From Desulfobulbaceae bacterium (lineage in GTDB: Bacteria > Desulfobacterota > Desulfobulbia > Desulfobulbales > Desulfocapsaceae), in contig JAAELB010001144.1 of NCBI GenBank assembly GCA_024227155.1, positions 1 through 46,066 on the forward strand: DNA of 46,066 bases, written 5' to 3'. Shown here piece by piece: positions 35,075-44,436 of this stretch (positions are counted from its first letter, which is position 1; every line of letters begins with the position of its first letter). The position numbers and the translations under genes were made by a program. The notes below the pieces were generated by a model that saw only the letters and a list, made by a program, of their open reading frames with translations, ran no database searches and was not told where the DNA came from.

Positions 35075-36562
35075 TTATTTGGTGAGGGTTCTGCTCACGG
35101 CATCTTTCCAGCCGTCGTATTTACGGGTACGAATATCGGCTGCAAGAGTCGGCTTGAACTGTTTGTCAAGTTTCCAGCTTGAACCAATTTCCTCTGGAGG
35201 GGGAACAATGCCAGCATAAAGCCCTGCCAGGTACGCGGCACCTAAAGCGGTGGTTTCGAGGACAACGGGCCGGTCTACTGGAGCGTCAAGGATATCCGCC
35301 AGGAATTGCATGGTGAAATTGGAGGCTACCATGCCTCCGTCCACACGGAGTACAGTATCTCCCATATTCTGCCAATCTTTTCTCATAGCTTCGAGCAGGT
35401 CACGGGTCTGGTAGCAGACGGATTCAAGGGCGGCCTTAGATAGTTCAGCGGGTCCGGTGGCCCGGGTTATGCCGAAAATTGCGCCTCGGGCTTCGCCGTC
35501 CCAGTGGGGCGCACCAAGACCTGTGAAGGCGGGAACAAGATAGACATCCTGGTTAATATCAGCTTCCCGTGCAAGCTTGCCGGTTTCAGACGCAGCTTCA
35601 ATGAGGCCCATGGCATCCCTCATCCACTGGACCGCAGCTCCGGCCACAAAAATGGAGCCTTCAAGGGCGTAGGTGGTTTTGCCGTTAATTCTATAACCAA
35701 TGGTTGTCAGTAATTTATTGTTGGAATGAACAGCCTGATCGCCGGTATTGAGAACTATAAAGCAGCCAGTTCCGTAGGTCGATTTGATCATGCCCGGCTC
35801 AAAACAGGCCTGGCCAACGAGTGCTGCCTGCTGGTCTCCAGCAATGCCACCAATGGAAATTGCTGAACCGAAAAGGGCAGGGTCGGTTGTACCAAAATCT
35901 GCAGAACAGTCTTTAACCTCTGGCAGCAGTGACGGGGGGATGTCGAGGAGCTGGAGCAATTCGTTATCCCAGCAATTGTCGTGGATATTGTAGAGCATGG
36001 TGCGGGATGCATTGGTGGCATCGGTTGTGTGGCTCTTTCCGCCGGTGAGATGCCAGAGCAGGAAGGTGTCCACAGTACCAAAAAGGAGCTGACCCTTTTC
36101 TGCCTGGAGTCGAGCTCCCTCAACATTATCAAGTATCCATCTGATCTTAGTTCCTGAAAAATAGGAGTCGAGGAGAAGTCCTGTTTTGTTGGTAATCATA
36201 GATCCGTGGCCAGCTTTATCGAGTGTGGCACAGAATGAAGTGGTTCTTCTATCCTGCCAGACGATGGCCCTGTGGATCGGTTTTCCTGTCTCTTTATCCC
36301 AGATGATTGTGGTTTCCCGCTGATTGGTAATACCTATAGCAGCAATGTCCCTGGCCTGCAGTTTTGAGTTGGCAAGCGCCTTACGACAGGTTGTCAGGGT
36401 TGAGCTCCATATTTCATCCGGATCGTGTTCTACCCAGCCTGACTGGGGGAAAAATTGTTCAAATTCCTGTTGGGCTTCAGCCACAATTTGAAATTGGTCA
36501 TCAAAAATAATAGCTCTACTGGATGTTGTTCCCTGGTCGATCGCAAGAATGTGGGATGCCAT
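35075..36562 (-). CDS. glpK: Glycerol kinase
   Basis: A 495-residue cytoplasmic FGGY kinase that phosphorylates glycerol. The start [14 protein letters not shown] is diagnostic, with [22 protein letters not shown] and [16 protein letters not shown]. The ATG at 36562 is chosen because AGGAGA precedes it; the frame is open to 36652, but that extension would run through a terminator hairpin. It follows glpV and has its own candidate GlpR site. Confidence 0.97.
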   Translation of the reverse strand: MASHILAIDQGTTSSRAIIFDDQFQIVAEAQQEFEQFFPQSGWVEHDPDEIWSSTLTTCRKALANSKLQARDIAAIGITNQRETTIIWDKETGKPIHRAIVWQDRRTTSFCATLDKAGHGSMITNKTGLLLDSYFSGTKIRWILDNVEGARLQAEKGQLLFGTVDTFLLWHLTGGKSHTTDATNASRTMLYNIHDNCWDNELLQLLDIPPSLLPEVKDCSADFGTTDPALFGSAISIGGIAGDQQAALVGQACFEPGMIKSTYGTGCFIVLNTGDQAVHSNNKLLTTIGYRINGKTTYALEGSIFVAGAAVQWMRDAMGLIEAASETGKLAREADINQDVYLVPAFTGLGAPHWDGEARGAIFGITRATGPAELSKAALESVCYQTRDLLEAMRKDWQNMGDTVLRVDGGMVASNFTMQFLADILDAPVDRPVVLETTALGAAYLAGLYAGIVPPPEEIGSSWKLDKQFKPTLAADIRTRKYDGWKDAVSRTLTK

Positions 36563-36601
36563 TGCTTGTCTCCTGTTCTTAAGGCGGCTGAATACACAAA
36601 A

Positions 36602-36617
36602 AAGTGAAAATAATAAT
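36602..36617 (-). promoter_or_regulatory. Candidate GlpR operator before glpK
   Basis: AAGTGAAAATAATAAT lies 40 bp upstream of the glpK ATG. It matches, with one inserted base, the motif before glpA (34882-34898), and resembles AAGTGAAAATAA before glpD (44369-44380) and AAATGAAAATTAAAT before glpR (45294-45308). Confidence 0.45.
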
Positions 36618-36625
36618 GTCAAAAA

Positions 36626-36660
36626 AAAACAGGTTGCGGCCTGGGCCGACAACCTGTTTT
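36626..36660 (-). terminator. Terminator after glpV
   Basis: AAAACAGGTTG and CAACCTGTTTT pair exactly; an inner GGCC-GGCC pair strengthens the stem. A run of T's follows on the minus strand (from GTCAAAAAAAAAC read in reverse). It ends the glpD-glpV transcript or attenuates read-through into glpK. Confidence 0.85.
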
Positions 36661-36724
36661 CACGAGCTTATGCTACAATGTTAGCTCTTGGAGTGTCCAC
36701 TTAAAGGCTAACAAGTACATAGCA

Positions 36725-38443
36725 TTACTTTTCAGCTGTAGCCCAGCTTTTTACGAGTTCATCATAATCTACAGTCATACCTTTAGGCTTCTCATTGGCA
36801 AGTTTAGCCTTTGGAGAACCGGGAAGGTTGAGCCAGTAGGATGCATCTTGCTCTTTGTTAAGCTTAGGACCACAGTCGCCCTGGACTCCTGCACGTTCCA
36901 GACGCTTAAGAACCTTGTCCTGTTGCTTGGCAAGAGAGTCCATTGCCTCCTGGGGAGTTTTGTCCCCGGTTACTGCATCGGCTACATTCTGCCACCAGAG
37001 TTGAGCAAGTTTTGGATAGTCAGGTACATTAGTACCGGTTGGGGTCCACTGAACGCGGGCAGGGCTTCTGTAGAATTCTACAAGTCCGCCAAGTTTTGGA
37101 GCACGCTCGGTGAAAGACTCGTGCCAGATATCTCCCTCACGAATTGGGGTGAGACCAACGTGGGTTTTTTTCAGACTGACAGTTTTAGAGATAACAAACT
37201 GGGCATAGAGCCATGCAGCCTTACGACGTTCGAGAGGAGTAGATTTCATCAGAGTCCATGATCCTGCATCCTGGTAACCAAGTTTCATACCTTCTGACCA
37301 GTATGGGCCATGTGGGGATGGAGCCATGCGCCATTTTGGATTGTCGTTTTCATCAACAACAGGGGTGCCAGGCTTAGCCATATCTGCGGTGAAAGCGGTG
37401 TACCAGAAGATCTGCTGGGCAATTGCGCCTTGGGCAGGAACTGGACCAGCTTCGGAAAAGGTCATACCGGCAGCTTCTGGTGGGGCATATTTTTTTAACC
37501 AGTCGATGTACTTGGTAAGAGCGTAAACAGCGGCAGGTGCGTTGGTACCGCCACCACGGGTAACAGAGGAACCAACGGGCTGACATCCATCAACACGGAT
37601 ACCCCACTCATCAACGGGGAGACCGTTTGGAATACCAGCATCGCCACCACCAGCCATGGAGAACCATGCGTCGGTGAAACGCCATCCAAGAGAAGGATCT
37701 TTTTTACCATAATCCATGTGGCCATAGACACGCTTGCCGTCGATCTCTTTTACTTTTTCAGAGAAGAATTCAGCGATATCTTCATAAGCGGACCAGTTAA
37801 CGGGTACACCAAGGTCATAACCGTAAATATCTTTGAATTTTGCTTGCAGATCAGGACGCTTAAACCAGTCATAACGGAACCAGTAGAGGTTGGCGAACTG
37901 CTGATCAGGGATTTGATAGAGTTTGCCGTCGGGGCCGGTGGTAAAGGATATACCGATGAAGTCATCCAGGTCCAGGCCAGGATTCGTTACGGCTTTACCT
38001 TCTCCGTTCATCCAGTCGGTCAATGGCACAGCCTGCTGATAACGGAAATGGGTACCGATAAGATCTGAATCGTTAATGTACGCATCGTAAATGTTCTTGT
38101 TGGACTGCATTTGAGTCTGCAGTTTTTCAATAACATCACCTTCACCGATAAGGTCGTGGGTTACCTTGATACCGGTGATCTCTGTAAAAGCCTTCGCCAG
38201 AGTTTTGGATTCGTACTCATGGGTGGTAATGGTTTCAGAAACCACCTTGATGTCCATTCCCTTGAAGGGTTCGGCAGCCTTGATGAACCAGTCCATCTCT
38301 TGCATCTGGTCGGCTTTAGAAAGTGTCGAAGGCTGAAATTCGTTATCGACCCATTTCTGTGCATCTTCGGTTCCCGCCTGAACACCTGCAGGACCAGCTA
38401 AAAGCGCGGCCATAGCTGTTGCTGTTACAAGCTTTTTAATCAT
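36725..38443 (-). CDS. glpV: Glycerol ABC transporter substrate-binding protein
   Basis: A 572-residue periplasmic protein with a signal peptide (residues 1 to about 23, V-Q-A-G end). It belongs to the large family-1 sugar-binding proteins; its length and neighbours match GlpV of the rhizobial glycerol uptake system GlpSTPQUV. Features include W-F-R-Y-D-W-F-K-R-P-D, Y-G-H-M-D-Y-G and T-H-V-G-L-T-P-I-R. GAGGAGA precedes the ATG. It follows glpU by about 107 bp and is followed by a terminator, then glpK. Confidence 0.92.
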   Translation of the reverse strand: MIKKLVTATAMAALLAGPAGVQAGTEDAQKWVDNEFQPSTLSKADQMQEMDWFIKAAEPFKGMDIKVVSETITTHEYESKTLAKAFTEITGIKVTHDLIGEGDVIEKLQTQMQSNKNIYDAYINDSDLIGTHFRYQQAVPLTDWMNGEGKAVTNPGLDLDDFIGISFTTGPDGKLYQIPDQQFANLYWFRYDWFKRPDLQAKFKDIYGYDLGVPVNWSAYEDIAEFFSEKVKEIDGKRVYGHMDYGKKDPSLGWRFTDAWFSMAGGGDAGIPNGLPVDEWGIRVDGCQPVGSSVTRGGGTNAPAAVYALTKYIDWLKKYAPPEAAGMTFSEAGPVPAQGAIAQQIFWYTAFTADMAKPGTPVVDENDNPKWRMAPSPHGPYWSEGMKLGYQDAGSWTLMKSTPLERRKAAWLYAQFVISKTVSLKKTHVGLTPIREGDIWHESFTERAPKLGGLVEFYRSPARVQWTPTGTNVPDYPKLAQLWWQNVADAVTGDKTPQEAMDSLAKQQDKVLKRLERAGVQGDCGPKLNKEQDASYWLNLPGSPKAKLANEKPKGMTVDYDELVKSWATAEK

Positions 38444-38550
38444 CGATCTTCTCCTCTATTGTTTTGCGATTTCCCTGCCACCTTCGATGAAAAATGACAG
38501 AACGAAAAAAACATAACCCCGGTAAACGGGAAAACAACAAATATTACTTA

Positions 38551-38835
38551 TTAAACCCACCTAAATACGCACAATCCGTAAATGCAGGCGATACCAAGCG
38601 CCCACCACAGGGCGAGGCCTGGAAAAAGTGCGAGCCATATAATGTGAATATAGGCCGAACCCAGAAGTGTCACAAAGAGCCGGTCACCCCGTGTTGTTTC
38701 AAAACGGAGGATTCCGAGTCGCGGGTTGCCACCCGGTCGTTTCATCTCCCATAGAGTCATACAGACGAGGATGCAGAAAATTAAAATAAAAAAGGTAGCT
38801 GTTGGTTTGGTCCAGGCCATCCAGTTGAGATTCAT
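38551..38835 (-). CDS. glpU: Small membrane protein of the glycerol ABC transporter (DUF2160)
   Basis: A 94-residue protein with two clear helices (about residues 10-30 and 58-88). The M-A-W-T-K-P-T-A-T-F-F start and W-E-x-x-R-P-G-G motif with F-E-T-T-R-G-D-R-L-F-V-T-L-L-G match DUF2160, always found with glycerol ABC transporters. Its exact role is unknown. AAGGGAG precedes the ATG. It lies 11 bp after glpQ. Confidence 0.93.
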   Translation of the reverse strand: MNLNWMAWTKPTATFFILIFCILVCMTLWEMKRPGGNPRLGILRFETTRGDRLFVTLLGSAYIHIIWLALFPGLALWWALGIACIYGLCVFRWV

Positions 38836-38846
38836 GCCATTCTCCC

Positions 38847-39644
38847 TTAAACGCGTCCAAGGGCGAATCCCTTGGCTATATGATTACGAACAAACCAGAT
38901 TACAAGTGCTCCCGGTACAATTGTCAGAACACCTGCGGCGGCAAGTACGCCCCAGTCGAGACCGGAGGCCGAGACGGTACGGGTCATGATGGCGGAGATC
39001 GGCTTGGCATTCACTGCTGTTAGTGTCCTTGCGAGGAGCAGTTCCACCCAGGAGAACATAAAACAGAAGAAGGCGGTGACGCCGATTCCTGAAGCGATAT
39101 TAGGAATAAAGATTTTAACAAAAAATCTTGGCCAGGAGTATCCGTCAACAAAGGCGGTTTCATCAATCTCTTTTGGGATACCGGACATGAACCCTTCGAG
39201 AATCCAGACAGCAAGGGGCAGGTTGAAAAGGCAATGGGCAAGAGCCACGGCAATATGGGTGTCAAAGAGACCAATGGAAGAATAGAGCTGGAAGAATGGT
39301 AGTGCAAAAACCGCAGGTGGTGCCATGCGGTTTGTCAGCAGCCAGAAGAACAGATGCTTGTCTCCCACAAAGCTGTAACGCGAAAAGGCGTAGGCAGCGG
39401 GAAGTGCAAAGCAGACTGAAATAACAACATTGATCGAAACATAGATCATTGAATTAATATAGCCGGAATACCAGGAGGGGTCGGTAAAAATGACCTTATA
39501 GTTATCAAAGGTCAAATTTTGCGGCCAGAGGCTGAACATCGAAAGGATTTCCTCATTGGTCTTCAGGCTCATATTAAGGAGCCAGTAGATCGGCAACAGC
39601 AGAAAAATGATATAGAGTGTCGGGATTACCCATTTCCAGCGCAT
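38847..39644 (-). CDS. glpQ: Glycerol ABC transporter permease
   Basis: A 265-residue permease with six helices. The MalG-type coupling loop (D-E-T-A-F-V-D-G-Y-S-W-P-R-F-F-V-K-I-F, about residues 165-183) is the EAA motif. The ATG at 39644 is one base after the glpP stop and has GGAGGT eight bases upstream; the longer frame to 39677 overlaps glpP and lacks a site. It pairs with GlpP. Confidence 0.95.
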   Translation of the reverse strand: MRWKWVIPTLYIIFLLLPIYWLLNMSLKTNEEILSMFSLWPQNLTFDNYKVIFTDPSWYSGYINSMIYVSINVVISVCFALPAAYAFSRYSFVGDKHLFFWLLTNRMAPPAVFALPFFQLYSSIGLFDTHIAVALAHCLFNLPLAVWILEGFMSGIPKEIDETAFVDGYSWPRFFVKIFIPNIASGIGVTAFFCFMFSWVELLLARTLTAVNAKPISAIMTRTVSASGLDWGVLAAAGVLTIVPGALVIWFVRNHIAKGFALGRV

Positions 39645-39645
39645 A

Positions 39646-40530
39646 TCAGTTACCTCCGTTTGAGCTTTCTTCCCCAATGTTACTCATGACGGTGTAGAAG
39701 ACCCAGCTGAGAAGGAGAATAACAAGAAAATAGATGAGAGACATTGCGGCAGCAGGACCGAGGTCAAACTGACCAATGGCCATTTTTACAAGATCGATGG
39801 ACATGAAGGTGGTGGAATTTCCCGGACCTCCGCCTGTAATTACAAAAGGTTCTGTATAGATCATAAAGCTGTCCATGAACCGTAAAAGTACAGCAATAAG
39901 CAGCACACGTTGCATCTTTGGTAACTGGATATAACGAAATACCGAGATCCTGGAGGCGCCATCGATTTTGGCCGCCTGGTAATATGCGTCAGGGATAGAG
40001 CAGAGACCGGCGTAGGATAGTAGTACCACCAGGCTGGTCCAGTGCCAGACGTCCATGATTATAATAGTAATCCAGGCAGCTATAGGATCCTGGGTGTAGT
40101 TGTAGTCGATACCCAGTCCGGCAAGTGTATGACCTAAAAGACCGATATCCACCCTGCCGAAGATCTGCCAGATGGTACCAACCACATTCCAGGGAATAAG
40201 TAGAGGTAGTGCCATGGAGATCAGGCAGACAGGAACTCCCCAGCCTTTTTTAGGCATCGCAAGAGCAATGGCAATCCCCAAGGGGATCTCAATGGCCAGG
40301 ATGATTGCAGAGAAAGTAATTTGCCTGAAAAAAGCGTCGTGGAATCTCTCGGAGTGGATCAGATCCTTAAACCAGTCCATGCCGACCCAGAAGAACTGAT
40401 TGTTGCCAAAGGTGTCCTGGAAAGAGTAGTTAACAACGGTCATCAGTGGGATGATGGCACTGAACGCCACCAGGAGGAATACCGGCAGGACCATAAACCA
40501 CGCTTTCTGGTTTGTCTGTTTCTCTATCAT
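39646..40530 (-). CDS. glpP: Glycerol ABC transporter permease
   Basis: A 294-residue permease with six helices and the EAA-type loop Y-Y-Q-A-A-K-I-D-G-A-S-R-I-S-V-F-R-Y-I (about residues 182-200). It forms the channel with GlpQ. Its ATG overlaps the glpT stop (ATGA), so the two are translationally coupled. Confidence 0.95.
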   Translation of the reverse strand: MIEKQTNQKAWFMVLPVFLLVAFSAIIPLMTVVNYSFQDTFGNNQFFWVGMDWFKDLIHSERFHDAFFRQITFSAIILAIEIPLGIAIALAMPKKGWGVPVCLISMALPLLIPWNVVGTIWQIFGRVDIGLLGHTLAGLGIDYNYTQDPIAAWITIIIMDVWHWTSLVVLLSYAGLCSIPDAYYQAAKIDGASRISVFRYIQLPKMQRVLLIAVLLRFMDSFMIYTEPFVITGGGPGNSTTFMSIDLVKMAIGQFDLGPAAAMSLIYFLVILLLSWVFYTVMSNIGEESSNGGN

Positions 40531-41615
40531 TTCGGTTCTCCTGTGATCAGGTGATCGTTGGCATAGATATGGGTGTGGTCGGTTTCAAAGCTAAGAGATG
40601 CCGTATCATCAACTACGCCTGAAAATTCATCCATGACTACGTTAAACTCTTTACTTTTAAGGGTTACCCGGACGATTTTGTATCTGCCAATATCATCTAT
40701 CTTGGTAATCGTTACAGGAAGCCCTTCTGAGGTATCTGGGCTGAGATCCAGGTGTTCCGGGCGAATTCCGATCTCGATTTTCGCATCCAGCGGCTGTTCT
40801 TTATACATTGCAGAAAGGGGTAATTCAAAACCTTCAAGGACAATCTTATCTCCCTTTAACTCACAAGGGGCAATGTTCATGCCGGGAGAGCCGATAAAGT
40901 ATCCGACGAAGGTGTGTTCAGGGCGCTCAAAAAGAGCCTCTGGAGTTCCCACCTGGACAATTTCACCTTCGTACATAACGATGACTTCGTCGGCAAAGGT
41001 GAGTGCTTCCGTCTGATCGTGGGTAACATAGATCATGGTGAAGCCGAACTGTTTGTGCAGGTATTTAAGTTGAGAACGGAGTTCCCATTTCAGCTGCGGG
41101 TCGATGACAGTGAGGGGTTCATCAAAAAGTATGGCGTTAACCGATTGCCTGATGAGACCTCGGCCGAGGGAAATTTTCTGTTTGGCATCTGCCGTCAAAT
41201 GCTGGGCCTTGGTATGGAGGTCCGCATCGAGTCCCAGCATCTTCGCAAGCTCTATGACCCGTGGTTCTATATCTTCCATACTCCGGCCTCTGTTCTTAAG
41301 AGGAAAGGCAAGGTTCTGGAACACCGTCATGGTGTCATAGATTACCGGGAACTGGAAAATTTGTGCAATATTACGATGTTCTGTGGGCAGTTTGGTGACG
41401 TCGTCATCGTTAAAAAGTACCTCGCCTTTGGTTGGGATCAGAAGGCCTGAGATAATATTCAAGAGTGTTGTCTTGCCACAGCCGGAAGGGCCGAGTAGAG
41501 CGTATGCACCGCCGTCACGCCAGGTGAGATTGAGCTTTTTAAGCGCGTAATCGTCAGGGTTATCGGATGGCCCGGTGTAAGAGTGGGCGATATTATTAAG
41601 GGTTATGTTGGCCAT
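40527..41615 (-). CDS. glpT: Glycerol ABC transporter ATPase with degenerate signature motif
   Basis: A 362-residue ATPase. Walker A is G-P-S-G-C-G-K-T-T (42-50), Walker B is A-I-L-F-D-E-P (161-167) with Glu present, and the H-loop His199 (Y-V-T-H-D-Q) is present. The signature is L-T-A-D-A-K-Q-K-I-S-L-G-R-G (140-153) instead of L-S-G-G-Q. A regulatory OB-type tail follows. It pairs with GlpS, which has the opposite defect. GGAG precedes the ATG. Confidence 0.95.
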   Translation of the reverse strand: MANITLNNIAHSYTGPSDNPDDYALKKLNLTWRDGGAYALLGPSGCGKTTLLNIISGLLIPTKGEVLFNDDDVTKLPTEHRNIAQIFQFPVIYDTMTVFQNLAFPLKNRGRSMEDIEPRVIELAKMLGLDADLHTKAQHLTADAKQKISLGRGLIRQSVNAILFDEPLTVIDPQLKWELRSQLKYLHKQFGFTMIYVTHDQTEALTFADEVIVMYEGEIVQVGTPEALFERPEHTFVGYFIGSPGMNIAPCELKGDKIVLEGFELPLSAMYKEQPLDAKIEIGIRPEHLDLSPDTSEGLPVTITKIDDIGRYKIVRVTLKSKEFNVVMDEFSGVVDDTASLSFETDHTHIYANDHLITGEPK

Positions 41616-41627
41616 TTATTTCTCCTT

Positions 41628-42716
41628 CTATACTCCGGCAACGGTATCGGGAGTCACGACCAGGGAGTCGTTTCTATCGAATACGTAAAATGTACTTGGA
41701 TCTAAGAATATTTCGATTGTTTCGTGGACATCAAAATTGTGAATGCCTGGAGCTAGAAGTACCCAGCGAACTCCGGCAACATCTACATGGACATAGCTCT
41801 CTGAACCGGTAATTTCCGTTACAGCAACTTTGGCTCTAACGCCTATTTCAGAGTCATTTGAGCGCTGCAGATAGAGATGATGCGGCCTGAAGCCAATGGT
41901 GTAATCATCGTCGGGCAACTGTGGCAGTTTACCTAGAACAGGAATGTCGACGTGGCTCTTGTAGAGCATTTTGTTGTTCAGTTTCGTTACAGGCAAGGTA
42001 TTGAGGGGTGGATCCGAAAGCGTCTTGGCGGTAATGAGATTGTGAGGTCTGGTAAAAACGTCAATTGTCGAACCAAACTGTGTTACCTTGCCCTGGTGCA
42101 ATGAGACAGTGTTGCCGCCGAGGAGTAGCGCTTCAGATGGTTCGGTGGTTGCGTAGACGAAAATGGATCCGGTTTCTGAGAAGATCCGAGGGAGTTCTTC
42201 ACGAAGTTCCTCGCGTAACTTGTAATCTAGATTAGCCAGGGGTTCGTCAAGCAGAACTAAATCCGCCTCCTTAACAAGAGCACGGGCCAGCGCGGTACGT
42301 TGTTGCTGACCACCGGAAAGCTCTTGGGGGCTGCGTGTCAGCATGTTTTCGAGTTTTAAAAGGGCGGCTACCTTGGCAACTCTCTTTTTGATTTCGCCAT
42401 CTGCAACTTTCGCTATCCGTAGAGGAGACGCTATGTTCTCATACACCGAAAGGTTTGGATAATTAATAAACTGCTGGTATACCATTGCGGCATTTCGTTT
42501 TTGCACCGCTACCCCGGTTACGTCTTTACCGCTAAAATGAACGGTGCCGCTGGTTGGCTGGTCAAGCCCAGCCATAAGCCTCATCAATGAGGTTTTTCCC
42601 GAAAGTGTGGGGCCAAGCAGGATATTTAATGTTCCCGCTTCAAAGGTGAGTGAAATGTCGGTAATGTGAAACTCCTGTCCGACTTTTTTGCTTACATTTC
42701 GTAGCTCAAGCTGCAT
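41628..42716 (-). CDS. glpS: Glycerol ABC transporter ATPase lacking the H-loop histidine
   Basis: A 362-residue ATPase. Walker A is G-P-T-L-S-G-K-T-S (35-43), the signature L-S-G-G-Q-Q-Q-R is canonical (133-140) and Walker B is L-V-L-L-D-E-P (153-159). The H-loop position reads A-T-T-E-P (189-193), so the switch His is replaced by Thr191. An OB-type tail follows. The ATG shares one base with the glpD TAA stop, and GAGGAGA lies in the glpD end, so glpD and glpS are coupled. Confidence 0.95.
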   Translation of the reverse strand: MQLELRNVSKKVGQEFHITDISLTFEAGTLNILLGPTLSGKTSLMRLMAGLDQPTSGTVHFSGKDVTGVAVQKRNAAMVYQQFINYPNLSVYENIASPLRIAKVADGEIKKRVAKVAALLKLENMLTRSPQELSGGQQQRTALARALVKEADLVLLDEPLANLDYKLREELREELPRIFSETGSIFVYATTEPSEALLLGGNTVSLHQGKVTQFGSTIDVFTRPHNLITAKTLSDPPLNTLPVTKLNNKMLYKSHVDIPVLGKLPQLPDDDYTIGFRPHHLYLQRSNDSEIGVRAKVAVTEITGSESYVHVDVAGVRWVLLAPGIHNFDVHETIEIFLDPSTFYVFDRNDSLVVTPDTVAGV

Positions 42717-44254
42717 TACTTCTCCTCGTCAGTACCGGCAGAAGTGCCTTCCGCCGACAGTTGGCTTGTGATATAGCTTTGAAGAACTTCTGCTTCTTTA
42801 ATCGTTATTAAAAGTCCTAATTTCGTGCGTCTCCATAAGATATCTCCCGCTGATTTTGCCCACTCTTTTTCCATGAGGTAATCAACTTCAAAACCGTATA
42901 AATCATGGCCAAAATGTTGGCCAAGGTCACTTGGGCTTTTAATTGTATCGGTCATCTCATGGGTGCATGTACCGTAGAGGCGGAAAAGGCGGGTGGCAAG
43001 CTCTCTGGTGAGTAGCGGACAACGGAGCTGGAGGTCTTTGACTTCACTTTCAAAATTGTCTGGCTGGAAGTCTCCGCCGGGCAAGTTACATCCCTCTGTC
43101 CACCTTTGCCCCAGCCCTGGTAGAAACGGCGCTACCTTTTTCAGAACGGATTCAGCCAGTTTTCTGTAGGTTGTTATTTTACCACCATAGATGGACAGCA
43201 GCGGGGCTTCATCTTTACCTGAATCAACTTTTAGTACGTAATCCCTCGTGGCAGCCTTGGCCTCGCTTTGTCCATCATCAAACAGCGGGCGGATTCCTGA
43301 AAAACTACTCACAACGTCTTCTGCTTGTATTTCTTTGGTAAAATACTCAGATGCCGCATTGCAGAGGTACTCTGTTTCTTCTACGGATATAGCAACATCG
43401 CCGGGGGCGCCGTGGAAATCTACGTCGGTGGTACCTATGAGGGTAAAGTCCCTCTCATAGGGGATGGAGAAGATGATCCGGTTATCACTGTTCTGAAAAA
43501 TATAGGCGCGCTCATGGTCAAAAAGTTTCTTGACAATAATATGGCTACCCTTGACCATCCTGATATGTTCGCCGCTCTCTGTGTGTGAGATCTCGGGCAT
43601 CAAGGTATCAAGCCATGGCCCGGATGCGTTTATAAGCACCTTGGCCTCAACTGTATATTGTTCGTCCTTTTGTCGATCTAATAGATTCACTTTCCAGGTG
43701 TCGCCTGAACGTGTGGCTGAGAGCAGTGGCGTTCGAGTACGTATCTCCGCACCTTTTTTCCTGGCGTCCATGGCGTTGAGTAGTACCAGGCGACTGTCCA
43801 TGACCCAGCAGTCTGAATATTCAAAGCCAGTACTATAGTTTTGTTGAAGAACCTGGCCTGCTATATCCTCTTTCAGGTTAACACTGGTTGTTTTCGGCAG
43901 GATTTTCCTACCGCCGATGTGGTCGTAGAGAAATAGACCTAAACGGATCAGCCATGCAGGACGTAAACCTTTGTGGTGGGGAAGTATAAAACGGAGCGGC
44001 CAGATAATGTGAGGGGCACAGTTGAGGAGGACTTCTCTTTCCCTCAGGGCTTCACGAACAAGACGAAACTCGTAGTACTCAAGATATCTAAGGCCGCCAT
44101 GGATCAATTTTGTGGATGCGGAAGATGTCCCATTTGCAAGATCATCCTGTTCGCATAAAAAGACTGAAAGCCCTCTTCCTGCAGCATCACGGGCTATTCC
44201 ACAGCCGTTTATGCCACCGCCTATGATTGCTATGTCGTAAACAGGTGTCTTCAT
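42716..44254 (-). CDS. glpD: Glycerol-3-phosphate dehydrogenase (GlpD type)
   Basis: A 512-residue membrane-associated FAD enzyme that oxidises glycerol-3-phosphate and passes electrons to quinone. FAD-binding I-I-G-G-G-I-N-G-C-G-I-A-R-D-A-A-G-R-G, N-G-T-S-S-A-S-T-K-L-I-H-G-G-L-R-Y-L-E, F-S-G-I-R-P-L-F-D-D-G and G-G-K-I-T-T-Y-R-K-L-A-E are all classic. The ATG at 44254 is preferred over the GTG at 44263. It starts the ABC-transporter operon, in which glpS overlaps its stop. Confidence 0.95.
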   Translation of the reverse strand: MKTPVYDIAIIGGGINGCGIARDAAGRGLSVFLCEQDDLANGTSSASTKLIHGGLRYLEYYEFRLVREALREREVLLNCAPHIIWPLRFILPHHKGLRPAWLIRLGLFLYDHIGGRKILPKTTSVNLKEDIAGQVLQQNYSTGFEYSDCWVMDSRLVLLNAMDARKKGAEIRTRTPLLSATRSGDTWKVNLLDRQKDEQYTVEAKVLINASGPWLDTLMPEISHTESGEHIRMVKGSHIIVKKLFDHERAYIFQNSDNRIIFSIPYERDFTLIGTTDVDFHGAPGDVAISVEETEYLCNAASEYFTKEIQAEDVVSSFSGIRPLFDDGQSEAKAATRDYVLKVDSGKDEAPLLSIYGGKITTYRKLAESVLKKVAPFLPGLGQRWTEGCNLPGGDFQPDNFESEVKDLQLRCPLLTRELATRLFRLYGTCTHEMTDTIKSPSDLGQHFGHDLYGFEVDYLMEKEWAKSAGDILWRRTKLGLLITIKEAEVLQSYITSQLSAEGTSAGTDEEK

Positions 44255-44368
44255 AATCGGCACTCTGTTGGAGATTAACGTTTATTTAAACTGTTAGTTT
44301 CACGTCGTGGAGTAATAGCTTTCGAATGCAGGCCCAATTTATAATTAACCGAAATTAAATATCGAGGC

Positions 44369-44380
44369 AAGTGAAAATAA
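44369..44380 (-). promoter_or_regulatory. Candidate GlpR site before glpD
   Basis: AAGTGAAAATAA lies about 115 bp upstream of the glpD ATG, between glpR and glpD, and matches the sites before glpK and glpA. The spacing is long for direct repression, so this may be one of several half-sites. Confidence 0.35.
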
Positions 44381-44436
44381 ACAGGACTCCTGATTTTTCT
44401 AAAACTGTTATCACGATGAGTTCTGAAGCAGGAGGG

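Noticed and set aside
36563-36652. Longer GlpK start
   Set aside because: It would read through a terminator hairpin; ATG at 36562 has AGGAGA and the family start follows.
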